A stretch of DNA of 64,000 nucleotides from Ruegeria sediminis (GCF_005938215.1 NZ_VCPD01000007.1:124001-188000); one strand, 5' to 3'. Counted from the first letter of the stretch, positions 27,613 to 35,295 are shown. Notes: generated from the sequence alone by a model not told the origin. Numbers and translations are program-made.

Positions 27613-28125
27613 TCAGTCGCGGTAGACGACGCGGTATCCCTGTTGGCGCAGGCATCGCGGTTCGTAGGCGTGGCGGACCCTGTCACCGTTCCAGAATCCG
27701 ACCTTGCAGGCCTGCGGCAGTTGATTGGCGTATTTGTAGTGTTTCTGCAGGCAGCCCGGCCCGAGCAGCGGATGGTTGCCTGCATAGCCTTCGAACCGGC
27801 GGAGGCATCGCTGCGGCAGATCATAGCGGGCGACGCGGTCCGGCAGCGGGCGGACATGGTGCGGTTTGTGGTGCCGCTTGTAGTGCTGCTTGTGATGCGG
27901 TTGATGCGCGTGATGGTGGGGCCGGTGATCATCGCGCCGGGCCACGTAGTTGTCGCGCTCGCGGTCCTGGTTCTTTTTGTACTGGTGGACCGCCGCCCCG
28001 ATGAGGGCGATGGCGGCCAGACCGCCGAGAATGTCCTTTGCATCCGCGGCCCGCGCCCGGGATGCGGAAAAACCGGTGAAGATGATTGCAGTCGATACGA
28101 TCAGGGCAATGAATTTGCGATGCAT
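27613..28125 (-). CDS. Exported histidine-rich protein
   Basis: A 170-residue protein that I do not recognise as a named family. It has a signal peptide (MHRKFIALIVSTAIIFTGFSASRARA) and a second hydrophobic stretch (DILGGLAAIALIGAAVHQY). The middle is dense in histidine, with about 13 His in 25 residues mixed with Lys, Arg and Pro. The C-terminal part contains four cysteines. The His block could bind zinc, copper or nickel, and the cysteines could form disulphides, but both are inference. It is divergent from the small secreted protein gene and has its own terminator. Confidence 0.75.
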   Translation of the reverse strand: MHRKFIALIVSTAIIFTGFSASRARAADAKDILGGLAAIALIGAAVHQYKKNQDRERDNYVARRDDHRPHHHAHQPHHKQHYKRHHKPHHVRPLPDRVARYDLPQRCLRRFEGYAGNHPLLGPGCLQKHYKYANQLPQACKVGFWNGDRVRHAYEPRCLRQQGYRVVYRD

Positions 28126-28300
28126 GGCTCGGGTCCTTTCGATTGGTACGGCGACCCCTGAACGGATCGCGCCGGGTATGGACCAACCGTCGCCCGCCCA
28201 TTCCCGGACAGGCAATATCGGGCCGTTGTTATCGAATATCACCACCGACAAGACCCTGTGGTTATTGAATATCCGGCCGTCCACGCGCAGGATGTGGCCC
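28126..28300. other. Divergent promoter region of the His-rich and small secreted protein genes
   Basis: These 175 bases lie between two divergent signal-peptide genes and are AT-richer than the neighbours. They contain the 13-base direct repeats at 28228 and 28261. Transcription starts for both genes must fall here, but I cannot assign -35/-10 boxes. Confidence 0.5.
28228..28273. repeat. Direct repeat GTTATYGAATATC, two copies 33 bases apart
   Basis: GTTATCGAATATC (28228-28240) and GTTATTGAATATC (28261-28273) differ at one base and are 33 bases apart start to start, about three helical turns. They lie 28-73 bases before the small secreted protein gene. Winged-helix regulators of the OmpR class often bind direct repeats, so this may be a binding site; the protein is not known. 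Confidence 0.5.
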
Positions 28301-28588
28301 ATGAAACAGATCCTCGCTTCCCTGGCCCTCACGGCCCTGATAACCCTGTCTCCTGCAATTGCTGCGGCCCAGTGCTATGCCGACTACAAGGCGAAACAGG
28401 ATTCACCCCTGCGCCTGCATTACGGCGTCATGCAGGTGTCCAGCTGCTCGCCCGGCGAGGCCGCCGGCGAAGTGGCGGGGCGCCTCAAATCGGCGGGCTG
28501 GACGCTGCTGAACGTGATTTCGGTCTTCGGGCCGGAGGGTCTGGAAAAAAGGAAGGCGAATGCCGGACAATTCTATCTCCGTTTCTGA
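28301..28588 (+). CDS. Small secreted protein of unknown function
   Basis: A 95-residue protein with a clear signal peptide (MKQILASLALTALITLSPAIAAA), then QCYADYKAKQDSPLRLHYGVMQV and a second cysteine in SSCSPGEAAGEVAGRL. The mature protein has two cysteines that could pair in the periplasm. The segment SAGWTLLNVISVFGPEGLEKRKANAGQFYLRF resembles small conserved exported proteins of the Roseobacter group with no known role. ATG 28292, three codons earlier, is the alternative start. Its last 29 bases overlap the membrane winged-helix gene. Confidence 0.8.
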   Translation: MKQILASLALTALITLSPAIAAAQCYADYKAKQDSPLRLHYGVMQVSSCSPGEAAGEVAGRLKSAGWTLLNVISVFGPEGLEKRKANAGQFYLRF

Positions 28589-29261
28589 GGCCCGCCGGTC
28601 CGGGGTGCGGCTGGCCGGGGTCGGAATTGCGGTGATCGTGGCGATACTGGTGACGGCGGCGGCATTTCTGCTGTGGACCCTGCCCGACGCCAACGCCTTC
28701 AACGCGAAAGTCGAGCGGCTGTTCGTCGAAAGCGATCTGACCTCGCAGGCGGAAATCAGGCTGCTTGAGATTCTTGCGCAATCCGGCACCGCCTTTGCCG
28801 ACACGCTGTCAAGCTACCGGATGGTGATCTTCGTCCTGCTGGTCTTTGCCAGTGCGATGCTGCTGGCCGCCCTGGTCTGCCTCGTCATGCTGGTCACGCT
28901 GAACCGGCGCATGGCCCAGATCGAACGCACCGGGATCCAGGTGACATCCCTGCTCATCAGCCGGGAGGAGAACACCGTCTACCTCAACAACATGGATTTC
29001 AGGCTGACGCCGGCGGCGATGGAGACGCTGGCGGTGCTGGCCGAGTCGCGGCTCGACGACGAAATCCTGTCGGGCGCCGAGATCGAGGCGATGATTTCCG
29101 GCAAGGACGCCGTGGATTGCGAGGAGGCCGCCGGGGCGACCCGGATAAAACGGCTGCGCGACACCCTCGGCAACCAGATGGTCAGCGAGTTGCTGGTCAA
29201 GAACGTGGCACGAAAGGGCTACATGCTCGCCATCGACAAGGACGTCATTCAGATGATCTGA
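28560..29261 (+). CDS. Membrane-anchored winged-helix protein, putative transcription regulator
   Basis: A 233-residue protein. Two hydrophobic helices (about 17-40 and 88-113) flank a 47-residue periplasmic loop. The cytoplasmic part (114-233) ends in a fold resembling the C-terminal DNA-binding domain of OmpR-type regulators: a beta start (NTVYLNNMDFRLTPAAMETL), a candidate recognition helix (TRIKRLRDTLG) and a wing ending RKGYML. There is no receiver domain. I infer a one-component membrane regulator like CadC or ToxR but with DNA-binding at the C terminus and the membrane part at the N terminus. It overlaps the secreted-protein gene by 29 bases. Confidence 0.75.
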   Translation: MPDNSISVSEARRSGVRLAGVGIAVIVAILVTAAAFLLWTLPDANAFNAKVERLFVESDLTSQAEIRLLEILAQSGTAFADTLSSYRMVIFVLLVFASAMLLAALVCLVMLVTLNRRMAQIERTGIQVTSLLISREENTVYLNNMDFRLTPAAMETLAVLAESRLDDEILSGAEIEAMISGKDAVDCEEAAGATRIKRLRDTLGNQMVSELLVKNVARKGYMLAIDKDVIQMI

Positions 29262-29264
29262 GGC

Positions 29265-29567
29265 CTAGTGATTGGGGGATTCGCGCCCGAATTCTCCCTT
29301 GCGCTCCGGCTGCCGAGGCGTGGGGCAGCAGACGCAGCGCGCCATGTTGTCGTAGATCAGTTCGTCATGGATGTTCGGGCATCCCCGCCCGGGCTGCGTC
29401 ACCACCCGGCCCGGATTGGCAAGCGTCTGGCAAACCGCCATGCAGATGCATTCGCTGCGGCTGGGCGGTTTCGGCGTCTGCGCCAGCGCAGCCCCCGCGA
29501 CGACGCAGAGCAGCACCGATCCAGACACGATCCGCCGTCCTTTTCGTGCTGTTCTTGCCGCTCTCAT
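29265..29567 (-). CDS. Small exported cysteine-rich protein
   Basis: A 100-residue protein with a basic N terminus and hydrophobic signal segment (GSVLLCVVAGAALAQ). The roughly 70-residue mature part has seven cysteines in SECICMAVC, GCPN and RCVCC. The pattern suggests a small disulphide- or metal-bound domain in the periplasm. I recognise no named family. The gene is convergent with the winged-helix gene, three bases apart, and divergent from the DUF427-cyclase gene with an 81-base gap. The coding call rests on the signal peptide and cysteine pattern. Confidence 0.65.
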   Translation of the reverse strand: MRAARTARKGRRIVSGSVLLCVVAGAALAQTPKPPSRSECICMAVCQTLANPGRVVTQPGRGCPNIHDELIYDNMARCVCCPTPRQPERKGEFGRESPNH

Positions 29568-29648
29568 TCGGTAAAATCCTCGCGCCGCCCCTTGGAAACC
29601 CGGCGGAATGGACCATTCTTAGAAGATCCCCGGCTTGGGAGGCTGCAC

Positions 29649-31253
29649 ATGAACGTTCACGCCACTCCACAGACCAAAGGGTACGGCATAGAGATACAGC
29701 CACTCAAGGGTCGTATCGCCATCTATCGCGGCGACATCCTGCTGGCCGAAAGCACCGGCGCCAAGGTGATGTATGAAACGCGGCTTGCCCCCTCGATCTA
29801 TGTCCCGCGCGGGGATGTGAAGGTCGAATTGGGCGATCCGACCGAATTGCAGACCTTCTGCCCGTTCAAGGGCACGGCCACCTATCGCGATGTATTGCTG
29901 GGCGAAACCCGCATAGCCAATGCGGTCTGGGCCTATGACGACGCCTTGCCCGAAAGCAAGGCCATCCAAGGCTACATCGGCTTCATGCCCGACACCTATA
30001 CAAAGGTGGATCTGGGCGAGAACGCCCTGCGCGAAACGGACGAAGGCAATATCAGCGGACCCCTGGTCGATTGGCTGATGCGCGGCGCATGGTCGATTCA
30101 GACGCCCGAAGAGTTCACCCGCGCGCTGGCCGAGAAGATGCGGGAACACGGCATCTGCATCCAGCGCCTCGGGATCCTGGTCTGGTCGCTGCATCCCCTG
30201 ATCGCGGGCAAGCACTATATCTGGGAAAAGGGCAAGGACGAGATTTCGACCTATGCCCCGACTTATGAAATCTACGACCATCCGGGATTTGCCAACAGCC
30301 CGCTGCGACATGTTTCGAACGGGCTTGGCGGGGTGCGGCAACGGCTGGACGACGATCATCCCGAGAACAGCTTTCCCATCATGGAGGACCTGCGGGCCAA
30401 GGGCGCGACCGACTATGTCGCCATGCCGCTGCCGTTTTCGGACGGGCGGACCAATGTCCTGACGCTGACCTGCGATCACCCGGGCGGGTTCACCACCGCG
30501 AACCTGGGTCTCATCTTTGAATGTTCGGCGGTGATCGGCCGCTACTACGAAGTGTTCGTGCAGCGGGAGAACGCGCAGGCGCTGCTGGAGACCTATCTTG
30601 GCAAGCGCACGGGCGCCCGTGTTCTGGGCGGCGAGATCCGGCGCGGCGACGGTGACGAGATCGATGCGGCAATCATGTTCTGCGACCTGCGCGATTCGAC
30701 GGCACTGGAGGAAAGGCTGGGCCGGGACGCCTACATCTCGCTGCTCAACGGGTTCTTCGAAACGGTGTCCGAGATCGTGCACGCGCATGGCGGCGAGGTG
30801 CTGAAATTCATCGGCGACGCCGTGCTGGCGGTGTTTCCGGCGGGCGAGGACGCCGCGGCGGCGCAGGGTCACGCCCAGCGATCCGCCATCGAGATCGTGG
30901 AACGGCTGGCCGAACTGCGAGAGGGCGGTACCGATGCGCAGTACGATTGCGCGATCGGCCTGTCCTACGGCCGCGTGACCTATGGCAATGTCGGCTCTCG
31001 CGAGCGGCTGGATTTCACGGTCATCGGCCAGGCCGCCAACATCGCTGCGCGTCTCGGTGATTTCGGCAAGAACAACGGCCACCGGATCGTGGTGTCGCAG
31101 GACATCGAGCCGGCCTGCAGCGACGCCACGCCGCTGGGCGAGATCAACCTCCACAACGTGTCGCGCCCCGTGGTTTCCTACGCCATCCGTTCGCAAGTGC
31201 CCGACGCGGCGAACATCGCCGGGACCAAGGCCGAAGCGCAAGGCGTTATCTAG
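29649..31253 (+). CDS. DUF427-class III adenylate cyclase fusion protein
   Basis: A 534-residue soluble protein. Residues 12-115 are a DUF427 domain (GRIAIYRGDILLAEST, YVPRGDVKVEL, CPFKGTATY at 71-79, NAVWAYDDALPE). Residues about 130-330 are a linking region of unknown fold with HPLIAGKHYIWEKG. Residues 338-500 are a class III nucleotide cyclase with metal-binding D346 and D390, base-reading K386 and D455, and intact N464/R468, so it should be active as an adenylate cyclase. GGGAGG lies six bases before ATG 29649. The DUF427 domain's ligand is unknown; it may act as sensor. No membrane segment is present. Confidence 0.88.
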   Translation: MNVHATPQTKGYGIEIQPLKGRIAIYRGDILLAESTGAKVMYETRLAPSIYVPRGDVKVELGDPTELQTFCPFKGTATYRDVLLGETRIANAVWAYDDALPESKAIQGYIGFMPDTYTKVDLGENALRETDEGNISGPLVDWLMRGAWSIQTPEEFTRALAEKMREHGICIQRLGILVWSLHPLIAGKHYIWEKGKDEISTYAPTYEIYDHPGFANSPLRHVSNGLGGVRQRLDDDHPENSFPIMEDLRAKGATDYVAMPLPFSDGRTNVLTLTCDHPGGFTTANLGLIFECSAVIGRYYEVFVQRENAQALLETYLGKRTGARVLGGEIRRGDGDEIDAAIMFCDLRDSTALEERLGRDAYISLLNGFFETVSEIVHAHGGEVLKFIGDAVLAVFPAGEDAAAAQGHAQRSAIEIVERLAELREGGTDAQYDCAIGLSYGRVTYGNVGSRERLDFTVIGQAANIAARLGDFGKNNGHRIVVSQDIEPACSDATPLGEINLHNVSRPVVSYAIRSQVPDAANIAGTKAEAQGVI

Positions 31254-31387
31254 ACCGCCGGAATGACACGCCGTTTCCTTGTGAACTGCCCGCGATGCGC
31301 AGGGCCGATTTTCCAGGAGTGCCCAGTCGCGGTAAGGCGCGGCGGCCTGCGCGGCCGAACCGAACGGATTGGTGGCGTCAAGCGCAT

Positions 31388-32197
31388 TCACCGACGTCCG
31401 GGCCGGATTGACTGCAACAATGTCAAGGCTGTCTGAGCGGCCGGGTTCCCGGCGGAAAACGGCGCCATCTGCGCCCGCGCGAAATAAGTCGTCGTCAGCC
31501 GTTCGAGCGCCTCGGGCCGCGAGAATTGGGACAGGTTCGGCGAACCGGTGAGACGCGCGAGTTTGTCCTTGAACATTTCCAACTGCCTGTCGATGTCCAG
31601 CTGGGCAAAGGCCTTGGGCAGGCCAAGCGCCGTTTCCATCATGCTGCGCAGGGGCGGCTGGCTCATCAGTTCGAACCATTTCGTGTTCTCGCTGCCCTCC
31701 TTTCGGGCAAGGCCGGCAAGGGCATGTTGCGCATACAGCGCAATGCGCATCGTCTGGTCCGTTTCGCCGACGGATGCCTCGAACCGGGACGCCAGGTTCT
31801 TGCGCGCGATTTCTTGCATCTGTTCCGGCGAACCGGTCCTGACCAGTTCGCCCGGGCCAAACCCGAAGGCGGACGCCAGATCCCGGTATCTCTTGTCCGA
31901 CAGCCGGGTGGACAACGCATCCTTGGCACGCGTCCCGTCTTCGAGAATCCTGCGGATGAAATAGGTGTTGCGAATATCACTCTCCAACCCGAAGGCGCCA
32001 AGAGCGACGCGCAGCAATCGCGGGTCGGATACCAGATCGCCGGCCGATTTCACCTTGCCGATATTGTCCAGGAAGTACCGGCTGTCCCGTTCGTGCCGCG
32101 CGGTTCTGGAAAAGGTCTGCAACTGGATCTCGTGGGTCCTTTGCAGGAACCGCCATCCGACCAGTCCGCCGGTTGGGATGACCGGCTGGAAACTCAT
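31388..32197 (-). CDS. DUF1217-family flagellar-region protein
   Basis: A 269-residue protein matching DUF1217, a family found beside flagellar genes in alphaproteobacteria. It is helical, with repeated segments like RYFLDNIGKVKSAGDLVSDPRLLRVALGAFGLE and TYFIRRILEDGTRAKDALSTRLSDKRYRDLASAFGFG. Function is unproven. MSFQPVIPTGGLVGWRFLQRT is the typical N terminus, so I start at 32197. It overlaps flbT by four bases and is last of the flaF-flbT-DUF1217 string. Confidence 0.87.
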   Translation of the reverse strand: MSFQPVIPTGGLVGWRFLQRTHEIQLQTFSRTARHERDSRYFLDNIGKVKSAGDLVSDPRLLRVALGAFGLESDIRNTYFIRRILEDGTRAKDALSTRLSDKRYRDLASAFGFGPGELVRTGSPEQMQEIARKNLASRFEASVGETDQTMRIALYAQHALAGLARKEGSENTKWFELMSQPPLRSMMETALGLPKAFAQLDIDRQLEMFKDKLARLTGSPNLSQFSRPEALERLTTTYFARAQMAPFSAGNPAAQTALTLLQSIRPGRR

Positions 32198-32595
32198 TGC
32201 CTGAACGCCAGCAGCCGTTCTTCGCGCGGCAACAACGACCGCAGCGATTTCAGGCATCGGTAGTACTCGCCTCTGGTCAGGGCGCTGGTGGCCTGCGCCA
32301 GCACGTTGCGGCTGTCCGGATCAGTGAAAACCTGGCTCAGTTCCTCGATTCGGCGCAGCAGTTGCAGACGCGCCTCCTCGCGGCCCAGGTCGCCGGAAAG
32401 GACCAGTTGCGCCGCATAACATACGCGACGCACCGGGGTGTTTGCCTCGTCGGGATGAATCGCGTCCCGCAACCTCAGGACATTGGCCTCGGGCGTCATG
32501 ATCGAAAACCGGCTGCGTCGATCTCCGTTCTCGATCACCACGCCATTGATCAGCACGCGTTCTTTCGGCGCGAGTTTGAGAACCAGCCCGCTCAT
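32194..32595 (-). CDS. flbT: Flagellin synthesis regulator FlbT
   Basis: A 133-residue protein with the FlbT opening GLVLKLAPKERVLINGVVIENGDRRS. In Caulobacter FlbT binds the leader of flagellin mRNA and represses its translation or stability until hook completion. Its gene sits beside flaF, the standard pair, and is overlapped by four bases on both sides. The flagellin gene is just upstream on the same strand, with hairpins in its leader that are candidate targets. Confidence 0.92.
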   Translation of the reverse strand: MSGLVLKLAPKERVLINGVVIENGDRRSRFSIMTPEANVLRLRDAIHPDEANTPVRRVCYAAQLVLSGDLGREEARLQLLRRIEELSQVFTDPDSRNVLAQATSALTRGEYYRCLKSLRSLLPREERLLAFRQ

Positions 32596-32969
32596 GCAAC
32601 GCTCCCGGCCTGCCGCAACCCGCGGAGGACGGCCGTGTTGATGTCAAGCAATGGCTCTACCGGGGCCTTGCCGCCCAGGACGCGGCTGCTGTGCTGCCGG
32701 GTGAATTCGGCCAGATAGAAGATCCTGGCGCGCAGATCCACGGGCAACCGGTTCTCGGCATCCGCCACGCCGGCGGCGAGAACCGTCCACAGCCGCCGGT
32801 TTTCGTGCAAGGCCGCCGCAAAGCCGCCGAAATCGATGTCCCTTTGCGCAGCGGCGGTCTTGAGACGGTAGGTGATCCGTGAAATCACCTCGTATTCCGC
32901 ATCGCGCGGCGTGCGCGTAGGCGCGCTTGCCTGGGCATAGGCCTGTCGTGCAAGTGTCTGCGGTTTCAC
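32592..32969 (-). CDS. flaF: Flagellin synthesis regulator FlaF
   Basis: A 125-residue protein of the FlaF family, with the motifs RDAEYEVISRITYRLKTA, FAAALHENRRLWTVLAAGVADAENRLP and LRARIFYLAEFTRQHSSRVL. FlaF promotes flagellin secretion or translation opposite to FlbT in Caulobacter. It follows the flagellin gene with a 73-base gap containing a strong stem-loop, and overlaps flbT by four bases. Confidence 0.92.
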   Translation of the reverse strand: MKPQTLARQAYAQASAPTRTPRDAEYEVISRITYRLKTAAAQRDIDFGGFAAALHENRRLWTVLAAGVADAENRLPVDLRARIFYLAEFTRQHSSRVLGGKAPVEPLLDINTAVLRGLRQAGSVA

Positions 32970-33004
32970 CTGGAATCCTTCCTTGAGCTATCGTGGATGT
33001 AGAC

Positions 33005-33029
33005 GCCGGAGCGCGAAACGCGCTCCGGC
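33005..33029. terminator. Strong stem-loop between the flagellin gene and flaF
   Basis: GCCGGAGCGCG (33005-33015) pairs perfectly with CGCGCTCCGGC (33019-33029) around AAA. No T run follows on either strand, so it may be a partial terminator or an mRNA-stabilising end that lets flagellin exceed FlaF/FlbT output. Confidence 0.6.
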
Positions 33030-33042
33030 CGTGGATTCGCGG

Positions 33043-34350
33043 TTAACGGAACAGCGACAGGATCGTCTGCGGCGCCTGGTTGGCGATCGACAGCGATTGA
33101 ACCGCAAGCTGCTGCTGGGTCTGCAGCGCCTGAAGCCGCGCCGAGGCTTCCTCCATATCGGCGTCGACCAACGCGCCGATGCCGGATTTGAGCGATTGGC
33201 TGAGCTTGGACACGAACTCGGACTGGGTCTCGATCCGGCCCCGGGTCGAACCGAAGGATGCCGAAGCATCGATCGCCGTCTGGATCAGCCCTTCGATATC
33301 GTTCAGGGCAGTCCGCGCCCCGGCTGCCGTGCTCACGTCGATGCTGGTCAAGCCCTCCAAACCACCGCCGATGGTCACGCCCGAGGTTTCAATGGCCTGC
33401 AGCGACATGTCGTTGCCTGCCCCGGTTTCACCGGTGAAGGTTACCGTCGCCGCCCCGCCGGACGCGACCGAAACGGCGGCTTTCAGCGACGAACCCGATG
33501 CCAGGGTTCCTGCCTCGATGGCTGCGGCGACCCGGTCGTTGAACGCCTTCGCCAGAGCATTGGCCACATCCGCCTGGGTGTCGCCGTCGCGCGCCACATA
33601 GGACACGGCCCGGGCGCTGTCGTTGAACGCCGCGCCGACCGCACCTGCGGCGCCGGTGATGTTGATCTGCACGCCGGTGCCGGCCGCAACGCTGTCGATC
33701 ACGAGACTGGTCGTCGGAGCCGTCGCAGCCCCTGTCAAAGTGACCGCGGCCGCAGCGTCCAGTGCGCCGCTGATCGTCGCCCCGGACCCTGCCGCTGCCG
33801 CCGTTCCGGTGGTCCAGTCCGTCGACTGAATGCCCAGATCCTGTTTCGCAATGGAGATGTGGCTGACGGTGACAGATCCATCCGGCTTGCGGTCAAGCGA
33901 ACTGAGCACGTCGATGCTGCCCGACCCCGCTGTGGCCTGCCGATTCGACAGAAGGTTGAGGCCGTTCAGCTGAGCCGCGCCGACCACCGAAGAAATCTGG
34001 TCGCGCAGTGCGACGATATCGGTCTGGATCTTTGCCCGGTCGACGTTCTCTTCCTGGGCCGAGACGATCTTGCCCTTGATCTGGGTCAGCAGGTCCGCGA
34101 CTGTTTCCGCCCCGTTCTGCGCGACCGCGACGGTGGATTCCCCCAGCGACAGGCTGTCCGAGATGCCCCGGAACCCTTTGACATCGGATTCCATCACCTT
34201 GGAAATCGCCCAGACGGCCGCATTGTCGCGGGCCGAGGCCACCGACTTGCCGGTCGAGATCTCGTTCTGGGTCGTCGCCAGGTTCTTGTTGACCGCCTTA
34301 AGTGTTTGCAGCGCCACCATTGCGCCGTTGTTCGTCAGAATGCTGGACAT
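33043..34350 (-). CDS. fliC: Flagellin
   Basis: A 435-residue flagellin, the filament subunit exported by the flagellar secretion system. The conserved N terminus (SSILTNNGAMVALQTLKAVNKNL) and C terminus (ARLQALQTQQQLAVQSLSIANQAPQTILSLFR) form the coiled core. The middle region, about 170-340, is Ala/Gly/Thr-rich and forms the variable surface domain. I start at MSSILTN (34350), preceded by AAGGA. It is the only flagellin visible, upstream of flaF-flbT. Confidence 0.95.
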   Translation of the reverse strand: MSSILTNNGAMVALQTLKAVNKNLATTQNEISTGKSVASARDNAAVWAISKVMESDVKGFRGISDSLSLGESTVAVAQNGAETVADLLTQIKGKIVSAQEENVDRAKIQTDIVALRDQISSVVGAAQLNGLNLLSNRQATAGSGSIDVLSSLDRKPDGSVTVSHISIAKQDLGIQSTDWTTGTAAAAGSGATISGALDAAAAVTLTGAATAPTTSLVIDSVAAGTGVQINITGAAGAVGAAFNDSARAVSYVARDGDTQADVANALAKAFNDRVAAAIEAGTLASGSSLKAAVSVASGGAATVTFTGETGAGNDMSLQAIETSGVTIGGGLEGLTSIDVSTAAGARTALNDIEGLIQTAIDASASFGSTRGRIETQSEFVSKLSQSLKSGIGALVDADMEEASARLQALQTQQQLAVQSLSIANQAPQTILSLFR

Positions 34351-34395
34351 TTTTGTCTTCCTTTGCGTTTCGGGCGTTTCGACACCCTGGGTCAC

Positions 34396-34477
34396 CCCGT
34401 CCGGCAGGACGGGAACAATGTCGTTCTGACCTTTGCGATTGACCGGGCCGGTTTTCGCGCCACCTGCGTTTCAGGTG
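34396..34477 (-). promoter_or_regulatory. Two hairpins in the flagellin upstream/leader region
   Basis: CCCGTCC (34396-34402) pairs with GGACGGG (34407-34413) with a GGCA loop, and CACCTG (34461-34466) pairs with CAGGTG (34472-34477). Both lie 45-127 bases before the flagellin ATG and would be in its leader if transcription starts beyond them. FlbT in Caulobacter acts on a flagellin leader structure, so these are candidate sites. Confidence 0.45.
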
Positions 34478-34559
34478 CGGGTCCACCTTTGACCGCGATC
34501 TCCTAACGGAATCCTAAGACCGGCTGCCCCGATCATTTGGATTTGAATCAAGCCGCGCC

Positions 34560-34919
34560 TCACGCCTTTTTTTCCAGTTGGGCCGGTCCGCGCACCGGTA
34601 TGCTGTTCCTTTGACCCGCCGCATCGTAGGTATGGAGCCCCTGCCGCACCCGGCGCAGTTCCGCCATGCGATGCGCCACCGCATGGATCCCTTCGGAAGC
34701 GCTTTTGAGCAGCGCACGGTTGCGTTCGACCGATCTCTGGGTCCGCGAAAGCCTGTTTGCGTCGGTGATCCGTACCTTGCCGAGCGCATCGATCAACCGC
34801 TCTTTTTCACGCATCATCTGACCCAGACTTTCCAGCTCTCCGGCGATCAGGGCTTTTCGTTCGCGGTCCAGCAGGTCTTCCAACTCCCGAATCAGGTCGG
34901 CCGACTGGTCATGTGTCAT
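34560..34919 (-). CDS. FlgN-like flagellar chaperone
   Basis: A 119-residue, highly charged helical protein (MTHDQSADLIRELEDLLDRERKALIAGELESLGQMMREKERLIDAL...). The heptad pattern and length fit the FlgN family, which binds hook-filament junction proteins FlgK and FlgL before export. The start at 34919 lies 11 bases inside the FlgJ-like gene. Family assignment rests on coiled-coil pattern and context, so FliT-like alternatives remain possible. Confidence 0.75.
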   Translation of the reverse strand: MTHDQSADLIRELEDLLDRERKALIAGELESLGQMMREKERLIDALGKVRITDANRLSRTQRSVERNRALLKSASEGIHAVAHRMAELRRVRQGLHTYDAAGQRNSIPVRGPAQLEKKA

Positions 34920-35184
34920 GGCGCTTTTCCAGCAATGCGTTGAACAGGGTTTCGGCCAGGCCGATGCCGCCGGATTTCGCCAGTTGCCTGGCTTGCTCCA
35001 GCACCAGCATGGACGAGAATTGGTCCTCGCCCACCCCGCCGCCAAAGGCTTGCGAGGGTTTGCCCAAGCCGCCAGAGCGGAGCATTTCGGCAAGAAACGT
35101 GGCCTCCAGCTCGACTGCGGCGTTCCGCAGGGCCGAGATTCTGTCCGGAATACGCACAGTGGGCGTCGGTGTGTCGACCTTCAT
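34909..35184 (-). CDS. FlgJ-like rod-binding protein
   Basis: A 91-residue protein with the rod-binding motif LEATFLAEMLRSGGLGKPSQAFGGGVGEDQFSSMLVLEQARQLAKSGGIGLAETLFNALL. It corresponds to the N-terminal half of FlgJ; the muramidase half is absent, as is usual in alphaproteobacteria, where a separate lytic enzyme is used. It helps rod assembly through the periplasm. It is first in the leftward string and divergent from fliK. Confidence 0.85.
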   Translation of the reverse strand: MKVDTPTPTVRIPDRISALRNAAVELEATFLAEMLRSGGLGKPSQAFGGGVGEDQFSSMLVLEQARQLAKSGGIGLAETLFNALLEKRHDT

Positions 35185-35295
35185 GTCCTGCCTCGAAAAT
35201 CGCTTCGAACTTTCTGGAACAAAGTGGAAAGCCGTTAAAAAATTCGTAACCCGAGCCCGGCAGATTGCAGTCATCCACAATGGACCCCGAACGCG
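35185..35295. other. Divergent intergenic region, flgJ-like / fliK
   Basis: A 111-base AT-richer gap that must hold promoters for the leftward flgJ-flgN pair and rightward fliK-flgD pair. I could not identify a clear sigma-54 or sigma-28 element. Confidence 0.4.

Noticed and set aside
29619-31679. A 686-codon minus-strand open frame over the DUF427-cyclase gene.
   Set aside because: The plus-strand protein has intact catalytic motifs; the antisense product does not resemble a protein family.
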